In this document: piece by piece, positions 35,876 to 44,471 of the stretch
Layout: each line of letters starts with the position of its first letter
How positions within the stretch are numbered: the first letter of the stretch is position 1
Made by a program: the position numbers and the translations under genes
Source: Sulfitobacter sp. W027
GTDB lineage: Bacteria > Pseudomonadota > Alphaproteobacteria > Rhodobacterales > Rhodobacteraceae
Direction of reading: 5' to 3'
DNA: 64,000 bases
Assembly (NCBI RefSeq): GCF_025143985.1
Contig: NZ_CP083565.1
Location: 1-64,000, forward strand
The notes under the pieces: model-generated
What the model was told of the DNA's origin: nothing
Databases searched by the model: none
The model's input: only the letters and a program-made list of their open reading frames with translations

Positions 35876-37527
35876 TACTCCGCAGCTGGTACCGCGGGTT
35901 CACCCGCTTCGGATTTGGTCGGATAATCGAGTTCCGGAGTGTCCTCACGGACCTTTCTAATTGTCATGATGACGTTGAAAGCTCCAATGATTGCGCCCGA
36001 GAGAAAGAAAGCCCCGCCGATGGTGCGCGCAACGTAGTAGGGATGCATTGCGACCAATGAGTCGGTGAAGGAATATGCCAGCGTGCCGCTTTCGGTATAG
36101 GTGCGCCACATCAGGCCCTGGATTATGCCACTGTTCCACATCGCAAAGACGTAGATGACGGTCCCGCTCAAGGCGAGCCAGAAGTGCCATTCGACGAGCT
36201 TGGGCGAATACATCCCGTCGCGCCGCCACAGGACCGGCACCAGCGCATAGATCGACCCGAAAGTGATCAGCGCGACCCAGCCCATGGCCCCGGCATGCAC
36301 ATGCCCGACGGTCCAATCTGTGTAGTGAGACAGGGAGTTCACAGCGCGGATCGCCATAAAGGAGCCTTCAAAGGTCGACAGTCCGTAGAACACCGCTGCA
36401 ACCATCATAAAGCGCAGCGTCGCATCATCGCGCACCTTACCCCATGCACCGTTGAGCGTCATCAGGGCGTTGCCTGCGCTGGCCCAGCTGGGCACGAGAA
36501 GCATCACCGAAAAGGTCATGCCGAGGGTTTGAACCCACTGCGGCACGGCGGTGTAATGCAGGTGGTGTGAGCCCGCCCAGATGTAGAAGAACACGATGCC
36601 CCAGAAGCTCAGGATTGACAGGCGATAGGAGTAGATCGGACGCTCGGCGCGCTTGGGCAGGAAGTAGTAGAGCATGCCCAGAAAACCCGCGGTCAGGAAG
36701 AAGGCCACGGCGTTATGTCCGTACCACCACTGCGTCATCGCGTCCTGCACGCCCGAGAAGGCAGAGTAGCTTTTCGCGGCGCCAAAGGAGGCAGGCACGG
36801 CGAGGTTGTTGACGATATGCAGCACCGCCACGACGAGGATAAACGCCATGTAGTACCAGTTCGCCACATAGATATGCGGCTCGTTGCGCCGTGCCAGCGT
36901 GCGCATATAAAGTACGAAATAGGTAACCCAGACGATCACCAACCAGATGTCGGCATACCATTCCGGCTCGGCATATTCCTTGGACTGGGTGATCCCCATC
37001 AAATAGCCCGAAGCCGCGATGATGCAGAACAGGTTGAACCCCAGCAGCACGAACCAAGGCGAGACATGTCCGGCCAACCGTGCGCGGCTAGTGCGTTGCA
37101 TGACATGATAAGACGTGGCGATCAGCGCGTTGCCGCCAAAGCCAAAGATCACGCCCGAGGTATGCACAGGCCGGATGCGGCCAAAGCTCGACCACGGCGC
37201 GTCAAAGCGAAAGTCGGGCCAAGCCAACTGTGCCGCGACCCAGACGCCAACCCCCATGGCCACCACCGCCCAGAAGAGCGACAGCAGAATGCCCACTTTG
37301 GTCGGATCATCGTAGTAGCTGGTGGTCCGATCAAGGGTCGGCTCCGGCGCATAGAGCGCGTTGCCGACGACAAAGAACAAACCGCCCGCAAAGAACAGCG
37401 TGATCCAGCCATGGGCCCCCATGGCATCACCATGCCCGACAATGGCAAGGACAAGGCCCACCAGCGCCAGCCCTCCCGACAACAGCATGGCCTGTTGGCG
37501 TTCTGCAATGGTTAGGTTTTCCATCAT
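35875..37527 (-). CDS. ccoN: Cytochrome cbb3 oxidase catalytic subunit I
   Basis: 550 residues, a heme-copper oxidase with about 12-14 helices. Metal-ligand regions are visible: VHTSGVIFGFGGNALIATSY for low-spin heme, YGHNAVAFFLTAGFLG for CuB, SHHLHYTAVPQW and DWTVGHVHAGAMGW. The complex reduces oxygen with high affinity under microaerobic conditions. The ATG at 37527 overlaps the ccoS stop (ATGA). A FNR-like site precedes the whole operon at 39931. Confidence 0.93.
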   Translation of the reverse strand: MMENLTIAERQQAMLLSGGLALVGLVLAIVGHGDAMGAHGWITLFFAGGLFFVVGNALYAPEPTLDRTTSYYDDPTKVGILLSLFWAVVAMGVGVWVAAQLAWPDFRFDAPWSSFGRIRPVHTSGVIFGFGGNALIATSYHVMQRTSRARLAGHVSPWFVLLGFNLFCIIAASGYLMGITQSKEYAEPEWYADIWLVIVWVTYFVLYMRTLARRNEPHIYVANWYYMAFILVVAVLHIVNNLAVPASFGAAKSYSAFSGVQDAMTQWWYGHNAVAFFLTAGFLGMLYYFLPKRAERPIYSYRLSILSFWGIVFFYIWAGSHHLHYTAVPQWVQTLGMTFSVMLLVPSWASAGNALMTLNGAWGKVRDDATLRFMMVAAVFYGLSTFEGSFMAIRAVNSLSHYTDWTVGHVHAGAMGWVALITFGSIYALVPVLWRRDGMYSPKLVEWHFWLALSGTVIYVFAMWNSGIIQGLMWRTYTESGTLAYSFTDSLVAMHPYYVARTIGGAFFLSGAIIGAFNVIMTIRKVREDTPELDYPTKSEAGEPAVPAAE

Positions 37528-37700
37528 CGGATTGTTTCCTTTCGCGGCGGCATTGGCGTATCGTTGTCGTCATGAAGAATGCGCTCCGCATCGCCTTCAA
37601 GGTCTTCATACTGGCGGTTCCGGAGGCTCCAGAAAAAAGCCCCCAGACCGGTAAGGCCCATCACCAAGGTGACCGGGATAAGAAGGTGCAGGATGTTCAT
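37524..37700 (-). CDS. ccoS: cbb3 oxidase assembly protein CcoS
   Basis: 58 residues. MNILHLLIPVTLVMGLTGLG forms one membrane helix, followed by FFWSLRNRQYEDLEGDAERI, the CcoS signature. CcoS is needed for cofactor insertion into CcoN. The start overlaps the ccoI stop and its stop overlaps the ccoN start. The order ccoI-ccoS-ccoN, without ccoG or ccoH, differs from the classical ccoNOQP-ccoGHIS arrangement. Confidence 0.85.
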   Translation of the reverse strand: MNILHLLIPVTLVMGLTGLGAFFWSLRNRQYEDLEGDAERILHDDNDTPMPPRKETIR

Positions 37701-39874
37701 ACGGTGACCTCTTGTAAACGGGGCGCGGATGGGGTCATGCGGCGGCGGTTCAGCCGCAGCGAGTTGGCGACCACCGCAATGGAAGAACCCGACATGGCGA
37801 TGGCGGCAAAAAGCGGGGTGACATGGCCTGCGATCGCCAGCGGCACGGCGATGCAATTGTAAGCGATGGCGAGGCCGAAATTCTGGCGCACGATGGCCGC
37901 GGTGCGGCGTGCTACGCTAAGCGCCAGCGGTACTGCGTCCAACCCCTCGCGCAAAAAGACGAAATCCGCCGCCGCGCGCCCGGCTTCGGTAGCCGAGGCC
38001 GGGGACATTGAAACATGCGCAGCGGCCAGAGCGGCGGTGTCGTTGAGCCCGTCGCCAACCATCAGCGGGCGTTCGCCTTGGGCCAAGAGGTCTTGCAGCC
38101 GCGTGACCTTGTTTTGCGGAGTCAGCCCGGCCTGAGTGTTTTGAATCTCCAGCTGCGCCGCAACACGCGCCACGGCGGCAGGCGCATCGCCCGAGAGGAT
38201 TTCGCTTGGCAGCCCCGCAACTCGCAAGGCGACGACAGCCTCTGCGGCGCCTTCGCGAAGGGTTTCGCGCAGTGGGAAACGCTGCATCTGTTCACCGACA
38301 AAGGCGAAGGCCGGGCCGTCGCCCTGTGTCATCTCTCCGGCGATGTCGGCAACCCAAGAGGGGCGGCCAAGGCGCGCAAGACGCCCGTCGATAAGGCCCT
38401 CAACGCCATAGCCGGGGTGCTCGCGGATCTCTAGAACCGGCATGGCTGGGGCGGGATAGGCCGCAGCAATACAGCGCGCGACCGGATGCGCGGAATGGGC
38501 TGCAAGGGTTGCGGCGGCATGGCTGCCGGGGGCGGTGCCAAGGCCCTCGGCCAGCACCGGGCTGCCATCGGTCAGCGTCCCGGTCTTGTCCCAGATCGCA
38601 CGGGTGGCGGTGGCCAAGCGTTCCAGCGCAGAGCCCTCCTTGATCAGCACGCCCTCAGCCATCAAGCGGCTAGACGCCACGACATGCGCCACCGGCACGG
38701 CCAAGGCCAGCGCACAGGGGCAGGTGACGATCAACACGCTGATCGCGACAAAGGCGGCGCGATGCCAGTCGCCGGTGGCGAGCAACCAGCCGACGAAAGT
38801 GGCAAAGGCGACAAGGTGAATGAGCGGCGCATAAAGCTGGGCTGCGCGGTCGGCGATGCGCACATAGGTGCTCCGGCTTTCCTCGGCCCCGGCGAGCATC
38901 CGCATCGACATGGCAAGGAAACTGTCCTCGACTGGCCGCAGCGCCATGGCATCGACCGGGCCGGTCAGGTTCAGTGCGCCGGCCTCCACCACATCTCCCG
39001 CAGCCACCGCAACTGGCGCAGATTCGCCCGTTAGAAGCGAACGGTCCAAATCGCTGGCGCCGGAGGTAATGCGCAGGTCCACCGGGATGCGCTCGCCCGC
39101 CGGAATGCGCAGCACCATGCCGGGGCGGATCGCGTCGGCGGCCACGGTGCGCAGCTTGCCCTCGGGCGTCACTTCCCACGCCTCGCGCACCGCAAGCCGC
39201 TGCAACCCCGTCATCGCCGAGCGCGCCTTGCCGCGCATGCGGTAGTCCAGATAGCGCCCAATCAGCAGGAAGAACGTCAGCGTCACCGCCGCGTCAAAGA
39301 AGACATCTTCGCCACCGCGCAGGGTCTCAAACAGGCTCAGTGCCAGTGCCAGCGCAATGGCCAACGCGATCGGAACATCCATGTTCATGCTCGCCCGGCG
39401 CAGCGCGCCCCAAGCGGAGACAAAAAAGAACCGCGCGGCATAGAGCACGATGGGCAGGGCGATGATGCCTGAAATCAAATGGAAGCTGTCGCGGGTCGCA
39501 TCTGACGCGCCGGACCAGATGGCGACGGACAAGAGCATCACGTTCATCGCGCCAAAACCGCTCACGGCGACGGCCTTGAGCAGCGCGACTTCGGTCTCGT
39601 CTTTGGCCTCTGCTGACAGATCAGCACTGTCGATCAAACGGCTCGGGTGACCGATGTTTTCCAATTCAGCGAGCACGTTGTGCAACGCGCCATCTGCCTG
39701 AGCCAGTGTCACATTGATCCGCCTCAGGGTAAGATTTGCCCGCACCCGCGCGACACCAGGGATGCCTGTCAAAGACCGCTCAATCTTTGCTACGCAGCTG
39801 CCACAGCGGATCGTGGGCGCGGTCAAGACGACGTCCTGGGAGATAGTGGGAGTGGTTGGCTGATCGCTGCGCAT
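37697..39874 (-). CDS. ccoI: Copper-translocating P-type ATPase for cbb3 assembly (CcoI/CopA2)
   Basis: 725 residues. An N-terminal heavy-metal domain (CGSCVAKIERSLTGIPGVAR), the membrane motif VTCPCALALAVPVA with CPC, the phosphorylation site WDKTGTLTDGSP and the hinge MVGDGLNDTAALAAA are all present. CcoI exports copper to the periplasm for CcoN maturation. It is the first gene of the cco operon and faces the hemerythrin-like gene across a 138-base region with a FNR-like box and a palindromic NsrR-type site. Confidence 0.9.
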   Translation of the reverse strand: MRSDQPTTPTISQDVVLTAPTIRCGSCVAKIERSLTGIPGVARVRANLTLRRINVTLAQADGALHNVLAELENIGHPSRLIDSADLSAEAKDETEVALLKAVAVSGFGAMNVMLLSVAIWSGASDATRDSFHLISGIIALPIVLYAARFFFVSAWGALRRASMNMDVPIALAIALALALSLFETLRGGEDVFFDAAVTLTFFLLIGRYLDYRMRGKARSAMTGLQRLAVREAWEVTPEGKLRTVAADAIRPGMVLRIPAGERIPVDLRITSGASDLDRSLLTGESAPVAVAAGDVVEAGALNLTGPVDAMALRPVEDSFLAMSMRMLAGAEESRSTYVRIADRAAQLYAPLIHLVAFATFVGWLLATGDWHRAAFVAISVLIVTCPCALALAVPVAHVVASSRLMAEGVLIKEGSALERLATATRAIWDKTGTLTDGSPVLAEGLGTAPGSHAAATLAAHSAHPVARCIAAAYPAPAMPVLEIREHPGYGVEGLIDGRLARLGRPSWVADIAGEMTQGDGPAFAFVGEQMQRFPLRETLREGAAEAVVALRVAGLPSEILSGDAPAAVARVAAQLEIQNTQAGLTPQNKVTRLQDLLAQGERPLMVGDGLNDTAALAAAHVSMSPASATEAGRAAADFVFLREGLDAVPLALSVARRTAAIVRQNFGLAIAYNCIAVPLAIAGHVTPLFAAIAMSGSSIAVVANSLRLNRRRMTPSAPRLQEVTV

Positions 39875-39930
39875 GTGTAGGACCTGAAAGTTCTTTGTCT
39901 CGTTGATCTATCAGAACATTATAAAATTCA

Positions 39931-39944
39931 TTGACGTAAATCAA
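39931..39944. promoter_or_regulatory. FNR-type box
   Basis: TTGACGTAAATCAA matches the Crp/FNR-family pattern TTGAN-N4-NTCAA. It lies 57-70 bases upstream of ccoI (start 39874), a fitting place for oxygen-responsive activation of the oxidase operon; it could also serve the hemerythrin gene at 40013. Confidence 0.7.
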
Positions 39945-39969
39945 ATTACGCATTTTAAAAACGTATATT
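39945..39969. promoter_or_regulatory. Putative NsrR operator in the ccoI/hemerythrin intergenic region
   Basis: The AT-rich imperfect palindrome ATTACGCATTTTAAAAACGT shares ATTACGCATTT, AAAA and CGT plus a TAT tail with the site in front of nsrR (40953). NsrR sites elsewhere are similar AT-rich palindromes. It overlaps the zone just upstream of the hemerythrin-like gene. Confidence 0.45.
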
Positions 39970-40012
39970 ACCAAAGCGCTGGTATCGCACCCGATCCACG
40001 GAGGCAATGTGA

Positions 40013-40474
40013 ATGTTAGTAAACGATCCGAACACCCAATCCTGCTCCAGACGAATGCATGCGTTTGGAGCGGGATTGGCGCAGCAGGAAATTCTCTGCA
40101 GCGCATTAGAAGACTTAGCTGACACGCTGCCCAGTCAACTCGACACCTACGCAGCAGTCCGTCTGGCCGGTCGTCTGGTACCGACATTAACTCAGTGCCA
40201 GTCACTTGAAGAAAGAGAGGTATTTCCACTTCTACGGCAGACCGGTGACACATCCGCGCAAATGCTTGATAGGTTGCATGCTGAACATATCGAGGATGAG
40301 GATCATGCCGCGATGCTGGCTGATGCAATCAACGGTTTCGCTCACGATCCGGCGCAAAACGATGCTGAGGCCTTGGGATATTTCTTGCGGGGACTGTTCC
40401 AACCTCTGCGCCGTCATGTTGCATTTGATCGAGAGGTAATTTTGCCGATGTACCGGCACGCACTGAATAGATAG
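40013..40474 (+). CDS. Hemerythrin-like HHE domain protein
   Basis: 153 residues. A four-helix pattern with spaced His and Glu residues is visible (LEEREVFPLLRQTGD, RLHAEHIEDEDHAAMLADA, LRRHVAFDREVILPMYRHAL), typical of HHE cation-binding proteins that bind a di-iron centre. Such proteins are often NO- or oxygen-linked, and this one is adjacent to nsrR and preceded by the shared palindrome. GGAGG at 40000-40004 sets the start at 40013. Confidence 0.72.
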   Translation: MLVNDPNTQSCSRRMHAFGAGLAQQEILCSALEDLADTLPSQLDTYAAVRLAGRLVPTLTQCQSLEEREVFPLLRQTGDTSAQMLDRLHAEHIEDEDHAAMLADAINGFAHDPAQNDAEALGYFLRGLFQPLRRHVAFDREVILPMYRHALNR

Positions 40475-40484
40475 CGTTCAAGGA

Positions 40485-40931
40485 TTACTGCGCGGTATCC
40501 GCTTCAATGCGGAGCATTGCTGCCATGGTCCCTCGAGGCCCCAGAACATCTGCCAGACTGTAGCCGTCCAGAGTAGCGAAGAAGGCTTCTTGTGCGTCTG
40601 CCAAAGGGCCTCGAAGTCCGCAGACCGGCAAGATAAGACAGGTTTTGTTGCCTCCGAAACATTCAGCTACAGGCGCGTCTTTTTTTAGAGCTCGAAGAAC
40701 GGCACCCACGCTGATCGTTTCGGCAGGATGGCGAAGCGTAAGGCCGCCGTTCCGGCCACGTTCTGATATTACAAATTCTTCGCGCGTCAACTGTGTAGCA
40801 ATTTTCGAAAGATGGTTTTCAGATATCTGAAAAAGCTTGGCGATTTCCGAGGTTGCCACGCGGTCCGGAGCTCTCACCGCAAGGGTGATAAGGATGCGAA
40901 GGGCATAGTCTGAGAATTTATCAAGCTGCAT
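40485..40931 (-). CDS. nsrR: Rrf2-family NO-sensing repressor NsrR
   Basis: 148 residues starting MQLDKFSDYALRILITLAVR with the wing helix LFQISENHLSKIATQLTREE. Three cysteines in CFGGNKTCLILPVCGL are placed as the Fe-S ligands of NsrR. NsrR represses NO-detoxification genes until its cluster is nitrosylated. An upstream ATG at 40949 would add six residues; family starts favour 40931. A palindrome at 40953-40980 at its own promoter suggests autoregulation and control of the divergent globin genes. Confidence 0.82.
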   Translation of the reverse strand: MQLDKFSDYALRILITLAVRAPDRVATSEIAKLFQISENHLSKIATQLTREEFVISERGRNGGLTLRHPAETISVGAVLRALKKDAPVAECFGGNKTCLILPVCGLRGPLADAQEAFFATLDGYSLADVLGPRGTMAAMLRIEADTAQ

Positions 40932-40952
40932 GAGTACAATATTTAGCATTTG

Positions 40953-40980
40953 CATTACGCATTTAAAAGCGTGTATATAT
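40953..40980. promoter_or_regulatory. Putative NsrR operator between nsrR and the globin operon
   Basis: The core ACGCATTTAAAAGCGT (40957-40972) is a near-perfect palindrome flanked by ATT and TAT. It is shared with 39945-39969. It sits 26 bases from the nsrR start and 42 bases before the small membrane gene at 41014, so binding could repress both. Confidence 0.5.
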
Positions 40981-41013
40981 TGAGCATTATAAATACCTAT
41001 TAAGGATGTTCTC

Positions 41014-41169
41014 ATGACCCTATCCGAAGCATTCCTCTGGCCCGGCACGAAAGTCTGCGAGCGGCTTGGTGTCGACCCAGAAGGCGAAGCAGGTCTAATC
41101 CGTTGGATGGTCAACACCCTTGTCTATCTGATCCTGAGCCTCATTTTCGTCTGGATTTTCGCCGTATGA
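41014..41169 (+). CDS. Small membrane protein upstream of the group-3 globin
   Basis: 51 residues. The N-terminal half is polar (EAFLWPGTKVCERLGVDPEG) and the C-terminal half is a membrane helix (NTLVYLILSLIFVWIFAV). GGATG-like spacing precedes the ATG. The TGA overlaps the globin start (ATGA at 41166), which supports a real coupled gene. Function unknown; a partner in NO handling is inferred. Confidence 0.65.
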   Translation: MTLSEAFLWPGTKVCERLGVDPEGEAGLIRWMVNTLVYLILSLIFVWIFAV

Positions 41170-41573
41170 CAATGCCGCCCCGCATTGCGGTTACCGAAGC
41201 ACAGATCGACCGCGTGGTAGCGCGGTTCTACAGCGCTGTTCGGCAAGATCCGAACTTGGCGCCGATCTTTGCCGCCCATGTGACCGACTGGCCTACACAT
41301 GAAGAGAAAATCGGACGTTTCTGGCGCAACGCCTTGTTGTTGCAGCGCAGCTATGACGGCAATCCGATGCAGGTTCACCAAGCTGCGGGGAATGTGCATG
41401 CGGAGCATTTCCCGATCTGGCTTGAGCTATTCGACCGAGTTTTGTCCCAAGAACTCCCCGCCGATCTTGCGCAAAGTTGGTCCACCTTGGCACATCGGGT
41501 CGGGCGTGGGCTGAGCTATGGGCTGACGCCGAAAGACGCCGCAAGTGCTATTCCAAAGCTGTCGCTGTACTGA
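41166..41573 (+). CDS. Group 3 truncated hemoglobin
   Basis: 135 residues. The globin pattern of group 3 trHbs is visible: VARFYSAVRQDPNLAPIFAA, then EEKIGRFWRNALLLQRSY, then a proximal His in EHFPIWLELFDRVL. These proteins bind NO and oxygen and are common in denitrifiers. The start overlaps the stop of the small membrane gene, and both face nsrR across the palindrome. Confidence 0.85.
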   Translation: MTMPPRIAVTEAQIDRVVARFYSAVRQDPNLAPIFAAHVTDWPTHEEKIGRFWRNALLLQRSYDGNPMQVHQAAGNVHAEHFPIWLELFDRVLSQELPADLAQSWSTLAHRVGRGLSYGLTPKDAASAIPKLSLY

Positions 41574-41635
41574 TCAACTAACCTGCCTTTTCACTGAAAG
41601 CGATCGCCACCTTCCAGTAGAGGGATTACGCGTGT

Positions 41636-42178
41636 TCACGCAGTGCGACCAAGTGAGGCTGCCGCAAATCCCTCCAACCGATCGGTCAGCACTTCCCAAT
41701 CCGTAAACTCATGGTCACTCGTCCCCATCTCGAACTCCCGATCATTCAGCACCACAAAGCGCACCACAGATTTCGCGAAGTAGTCGTAGCTGTTCGGTTT
41801 CACAGCGCCCGCCGCGAGGACAACCTCATCGGGCGTAAATCTCGTGCGCATTTGGGTTTCAATAACATATTCCTCCGCCTCTTCTCGCCCATGTTTGAAA
41901 GCTGCGCTGAGGCTGACGGAGATGAGCATAACCGGCCGCAACGACAGCCACGCACGACGGGCTTGCATGAAGGTCTCGAGCGCAGGCGAATGGCGACGTT
42001 CGTGGACGGAACCCACCAAGATCACGTTCTGAACAGCGGTCAGATCCGGCATATCGCAGGTCTCATCCAAATCAAGGATGGTCGTCTCATGGCCTTTGCC
42101 CGCCAGTTGATCAGCCGCAAACTGGGCGATCTTGGCCGATTGGCCTTCGGTTGTGGAATAGGCGATGAACATATGCAT
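41636..42178 (-). CDS. Flavodoxin-fold protein, HemG-like
   Basis: 180 residues starting MHMFIAYSTTEGQSAKIAQF, an FMN-binding phosphate loop. Later segments are NVILVGSVHERRHSPALETF and KPNSYDYFAKSVVRFVV. The size fits the flavodoxin domain of menaquinone-type protoporphyrinogen oxidase (HemG). Heme supply for cytochromes under low oxygen would fit the setting. AGGAGG lies before the ATG. A FNR box at 42235 lies about 64 bases upstream of the start codon. Confidence 0.75.
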   Translation of the reverse strand: MHMFIAYSTTEGQSAKIAQFAADQLAGKGHETTILDLDETCDMPDLTAVQNVILVGSVHERRHSPALETFMQARRAWLSLRPVMLISVSLSAAFKHGREEAEEYVIETQMRTRFTPDEVVLAAGAVKPNSYDYFAKSVVRFVVLNDREFEMGTSDHEFTDWEVLTDRLEGFAAASLGRTA

Positions 42179-42234
42179 GGTGCGTTCCTCCTTTGTGATA
42201 CGACCAAGCATATCCCGCCTTATGGGGACCAACT

Positions 42235-42248
42235 TTGAGCAGGATCAA
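42235..42248. promoter_or_regulatory. FNR-type box upstream of the flavodoxin gene
   Basis: TTGAGCAGGATCAA fits TTGAN-N4-ATCAA. It lies between the 3' end of nirV and the start of the minus-strand flavodoxin gene, suitable for anaerobic activation of the latter. Confidence 0.6.
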
Positions 42249-42274
42249 CAAATGTGGCAATTCCCAAGCAGGAA

Positions 42275-43111
42275 CTAACGCGCACGAACCAGTCGAAATC
42301 CCAGGTAATCCGGTGGTAGACCAACCGCGCAGCCACCCACACTGGCGTCCCGCACGAAATTGATCACCGCTGCACGATGCGCTCCGGCGGCGATCCTGAC
42401 GCCGCAATAGTCCGCAGTGCGCTCAACGCTTCCGTCTACGCGCACGACGCCGTTCGCGAAGCAGCCGTCAGTCCATTCCCAGACATTGCCCGCCATATCC
42501 GCAAAGCCCAGTGCGTTTTCGCCAAAAGAACCTATGGGGCGTAGGCCCGAAGCCACCTTCCCGCGCGCCACATTGCCATCTGCATATTGCGCCAGCATTC
42601 GCGCGCCGGGGTCGAGTTCCGTCTCTAAGCCCCCTGCGCTATCTACTCGGGAGCCATAGCGCTCCGCCGCTGCTCTGTACCATTCCTCGACCGACGGCAG
42701 CCGCCAGACTTGGCCAGTCTGCTCAGAGTACCAATTGGCATAAAGGGTCGCATCCCGCCAGCTGACGTTGGTCTGAGGGTGTTGAGCGCTGTCCGCGGCC
42801 TGCACTGTCGGTGCCGACGCGCAGGCGCCCGCTTCGACGCAGAGGCTATATTGCGACTGAGAAACTTGGTATTTCATCATGTCGAAGGAGGGCAGTTGAA
42901 TCCGCACCAATGGCGCGTCAATCGCTTTGCCTTCTTTCGAAAAGTTGCCCATCGGACGCAGGATCACCTCACCGGCCGAAACCGTGATAAGGGCGGGGTC
43001 GTTCTTAGGCTCAGCACCCTCCCGCAGCATGGAAAGACTGCCGAGGAATAAGATACTCGCGGCAAAAAGAGCCGCTTTGCCCAATCCGTAGCCGCCCGGT
43101 AATTTCCCCAT
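42275..43111 (-). CDS. nirV: NirV, formylglycine-generating-enzyme-like protein
   Basis: 278 residues. After one N-terminal hydrophobic helix comes a FGE-sulfatase domain with NVSWRDATLYANWYSEQTGQ, WRLPSVEEWYRAAAERYG and ADMAGNVWEWTDGCF, ending FRLVRAR. NirV lies next to nirK in many denitrifiers; its role in nitrite reductase maturation is not settled. A terminator-like hairpin separates it from nirK, so it may be expressed at a lower level. Confidence 0.83.
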   Translation of the reverse strand: MGKLPGGYGLGKAALFAASILFLGSLSMLREGAEPKNDPALITVSAGEVILRPMGNFSKEGKAIDAPLVRIQLPSFDMMKYQVSQSQYSLCVEAGACASAPTVQAADSAQHPQTNVSWRDATLYANWYSEQTGQVWRLPSVEEWYRAAAERYGSRVDSAGGLETELDPGARMLAQYADGNVARGKVASGLRPIGSFGENALGFADMAGNVWEWTDGCFANGVVRVDGSVERTADYCGVRIAAGAHRAAVINFVRDASVGGCAVGLPPDYLGFRLVRAR

Positions 43112-43124
43112 GACACATCCCTCC

Positions 43125-43156
43125 GTAAACAAAGGACGACCGCGAAACGGTCGCCC
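43125..43156 (-). terminator. Terminator or attenuator between nirK and nirV
   Basis: On the minus strand, GGGCGACCG pairs with CGGTCGTCC around the loop TTTCG, followed by TTTGTTT. It lies in the 56 bases between the nirK stop and the nirV start and probably lowers read-through into nirV. Confidence 0.65.
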
Positions 43157-43167
43157 TCTTCTCTTGA

Positions 43168-44316
43168 TCACGGTAGCGCAGACCTGCCTTCATAAGCCGC
43201 ATCATATTCGACGGGTGCCTGTACCTGCTCCATGAGATCGTTGTCCCAATCGCCCTCAACCACGATATGCGCAGTGGCGCCGAGGTTCACCGCCTCGATC
43301 AGATTGTGATTCACATAGGCATAGACGCCCGGTTGCAAGAACTCATAAAGCGCCGCCCCGGCCGAGCCACCTGCGATGAACCAAGTTTCCAGATCGCGGG
43401 CAGGCGGGTTATTGAACTTGCCGCGTTCCCAGACCAGATCACCATGCCCGCCGATCAGGTGCGGACGGCTGTCGCGGTTTGCCTGACTATGAACAAAAAG
43501 GACCTTTTCCCCCTGGCTCGCGGTCAGGGCATTGTCCCCGGTTAGCGCGCCCACTCTGCCGTTGAACACCACATGGCTGGGGATTAGCCCATTCATCACT
43601 TCAAGGGTATCGGGATAGCTCTCGCCCACGTCTTCAAAGCGTTTGAACTCCCCCGCCTCATCGCGCGGAATATAGAAGTCGTTCTCGCCGATGTAGAAAA
43701 CCTTGTCATAGCTGACCGGTTTGCCCTCAGGATCACGCAGCCCGTCGCGCGGCAGTACCATAATCGCACCCGCCATGCCCGAGACAACGTGCCAAGGGAT
43801 CATCGGACCACCCGGGGCGCAGTGATAGACGAAAGTACCGGGCCGGGTTGCTTTGAAGCGGAGCACAGTCTTTTCTCCGGGGTTCACAAGGGTCAGTGAA
43901 CCGCCGCCCAAAGCCCCAGTGGCCGAGTGGAAATCGATGTTGTGCTGCATCAGGTTTTCAGGCGAGTTGTAGAGGGTCAATTCGACATAATCGCCCTCAT
44001 GCACCACCATCAGCGGGCCGGGGATCGAGCCGTCAAAGGTCATCGCTTGAAGGTAGGCACCGTCGTCGACCTCAACCTCTTTTTCAACAATCTGCAATTC
44101 AAACTCGACCACCCGAGGCTCAGTAGGCGCGGTCTGTTCATGATCGTGAACCATCGGCGGGCGGACAAGCTTGTGTTTGATCCGCTTCAAGTCCGACAGA
44201 TCGACGGGCTCGGCCATCGAGGTGTCCATGATTTCTTCGGCACTGGCGGCTTTTGCCAGAATGGGAAGCGCGGCTATGCCGGCGGCTCCCATCAATGCGG
44301 CGCGTCGTGTCAACAT
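43168..44316 (-). CDS. nirK: Copper-containing nitrite reductase
   Basis: 382 residues. A twin-arginine-like signal ([18 protein letters not shown]) is followed by two cupredoxin domains. Copper ligands are visible in [31 protein letters not shown] (type 1 Cys, His and Met) and [10 protein letters not shown]. NirK reduces nitrite to NO in the periplasm, taking electrons from pseudoazurin, encoded at 45546. The start at 44316 is chosen by the signal peptide; a TTTGCGC-type box at 44383 is 67 bases upstream. Confidence 0.93.
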   Translation of the reverse strand: MLTRRAALMGAAGIAALPILAKAASAEEIMDTSMAEPVDLSDLKRIKHKLVRPPMVHDHEQTAPTEPRVVEFELQIVEKEVEVDDGAYLQAMTFDGSIPGPLMVVHEGDYVELTLYNSPENLMQHNIDFHSATGALGGGSLTLVNPGEKTVLRFKATRPGTFVYHCAPGGPMIPWHVVSGMAGAIMVLPRDGLRDPEGKPVSYDKVFYIGENDFYIPRDEAGEFKRFEDVGESYPDTLEVMNGLIPSHVVFNGRVGALTGDNALTASQGEKVLFVHSQANRDSRPHLIGGHGDLVWERGKFNNPPARDLETWFIAGGSAGAALYEFLQPGVYAYVNHNLIEAVNLGATAHIVVEGDWDNDLMEQVQAPVEYDAAYEGRSALP

Positions 44317-44382
44317 CTGGTGTCCCCTTTTCGGACTATATTGCTGTTGAGACATCGATAGCGTGAGCGCAGCAGTGCGAAC

Positions 44383-44398
44383 TTTGCGCGAGCGCAAA
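44383..44398. promoter_or_regulatory. NnrR-type box upstream of nirK
   Basis: TTTGCGCGAGCGCAAA contains TTGCG-N4-CGCAA, the palindrome used by NnrR in Rhodobacter-type denitrifiers. Its centre is about 74 bases from the nirK start codon, so it fits an activator site near -41.5 of a nirK promoter. Confidence 0.7.
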
Positions 44399-44471
44399 CT
44401 TCCGGCAGCAAAACCAATTAGATAGACGAATCCCCCAATGCCCGGCGATTTTCAGGGTAAAAGTCAGGCAC

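Noticed and set aside
36715..37515. 266-codon open frame on the plus strand
   Set aside because: It is antisense to ccoN and rich in Arg, Gly and Gln, as expected of a shadow frame.
39903..39916. TTGATCTATCAGAA as a second FNR box
   Set aside because: The right half-site CAGAA is too far from ATCAA to be called.
43890..43930. Extra copy of TGAACCGCC inside nirK
   Set aside because: It lacks the spaced CCCCG, GGCGG and CGGGG partners of the pseudoknot and codes for conserved NirK residues.
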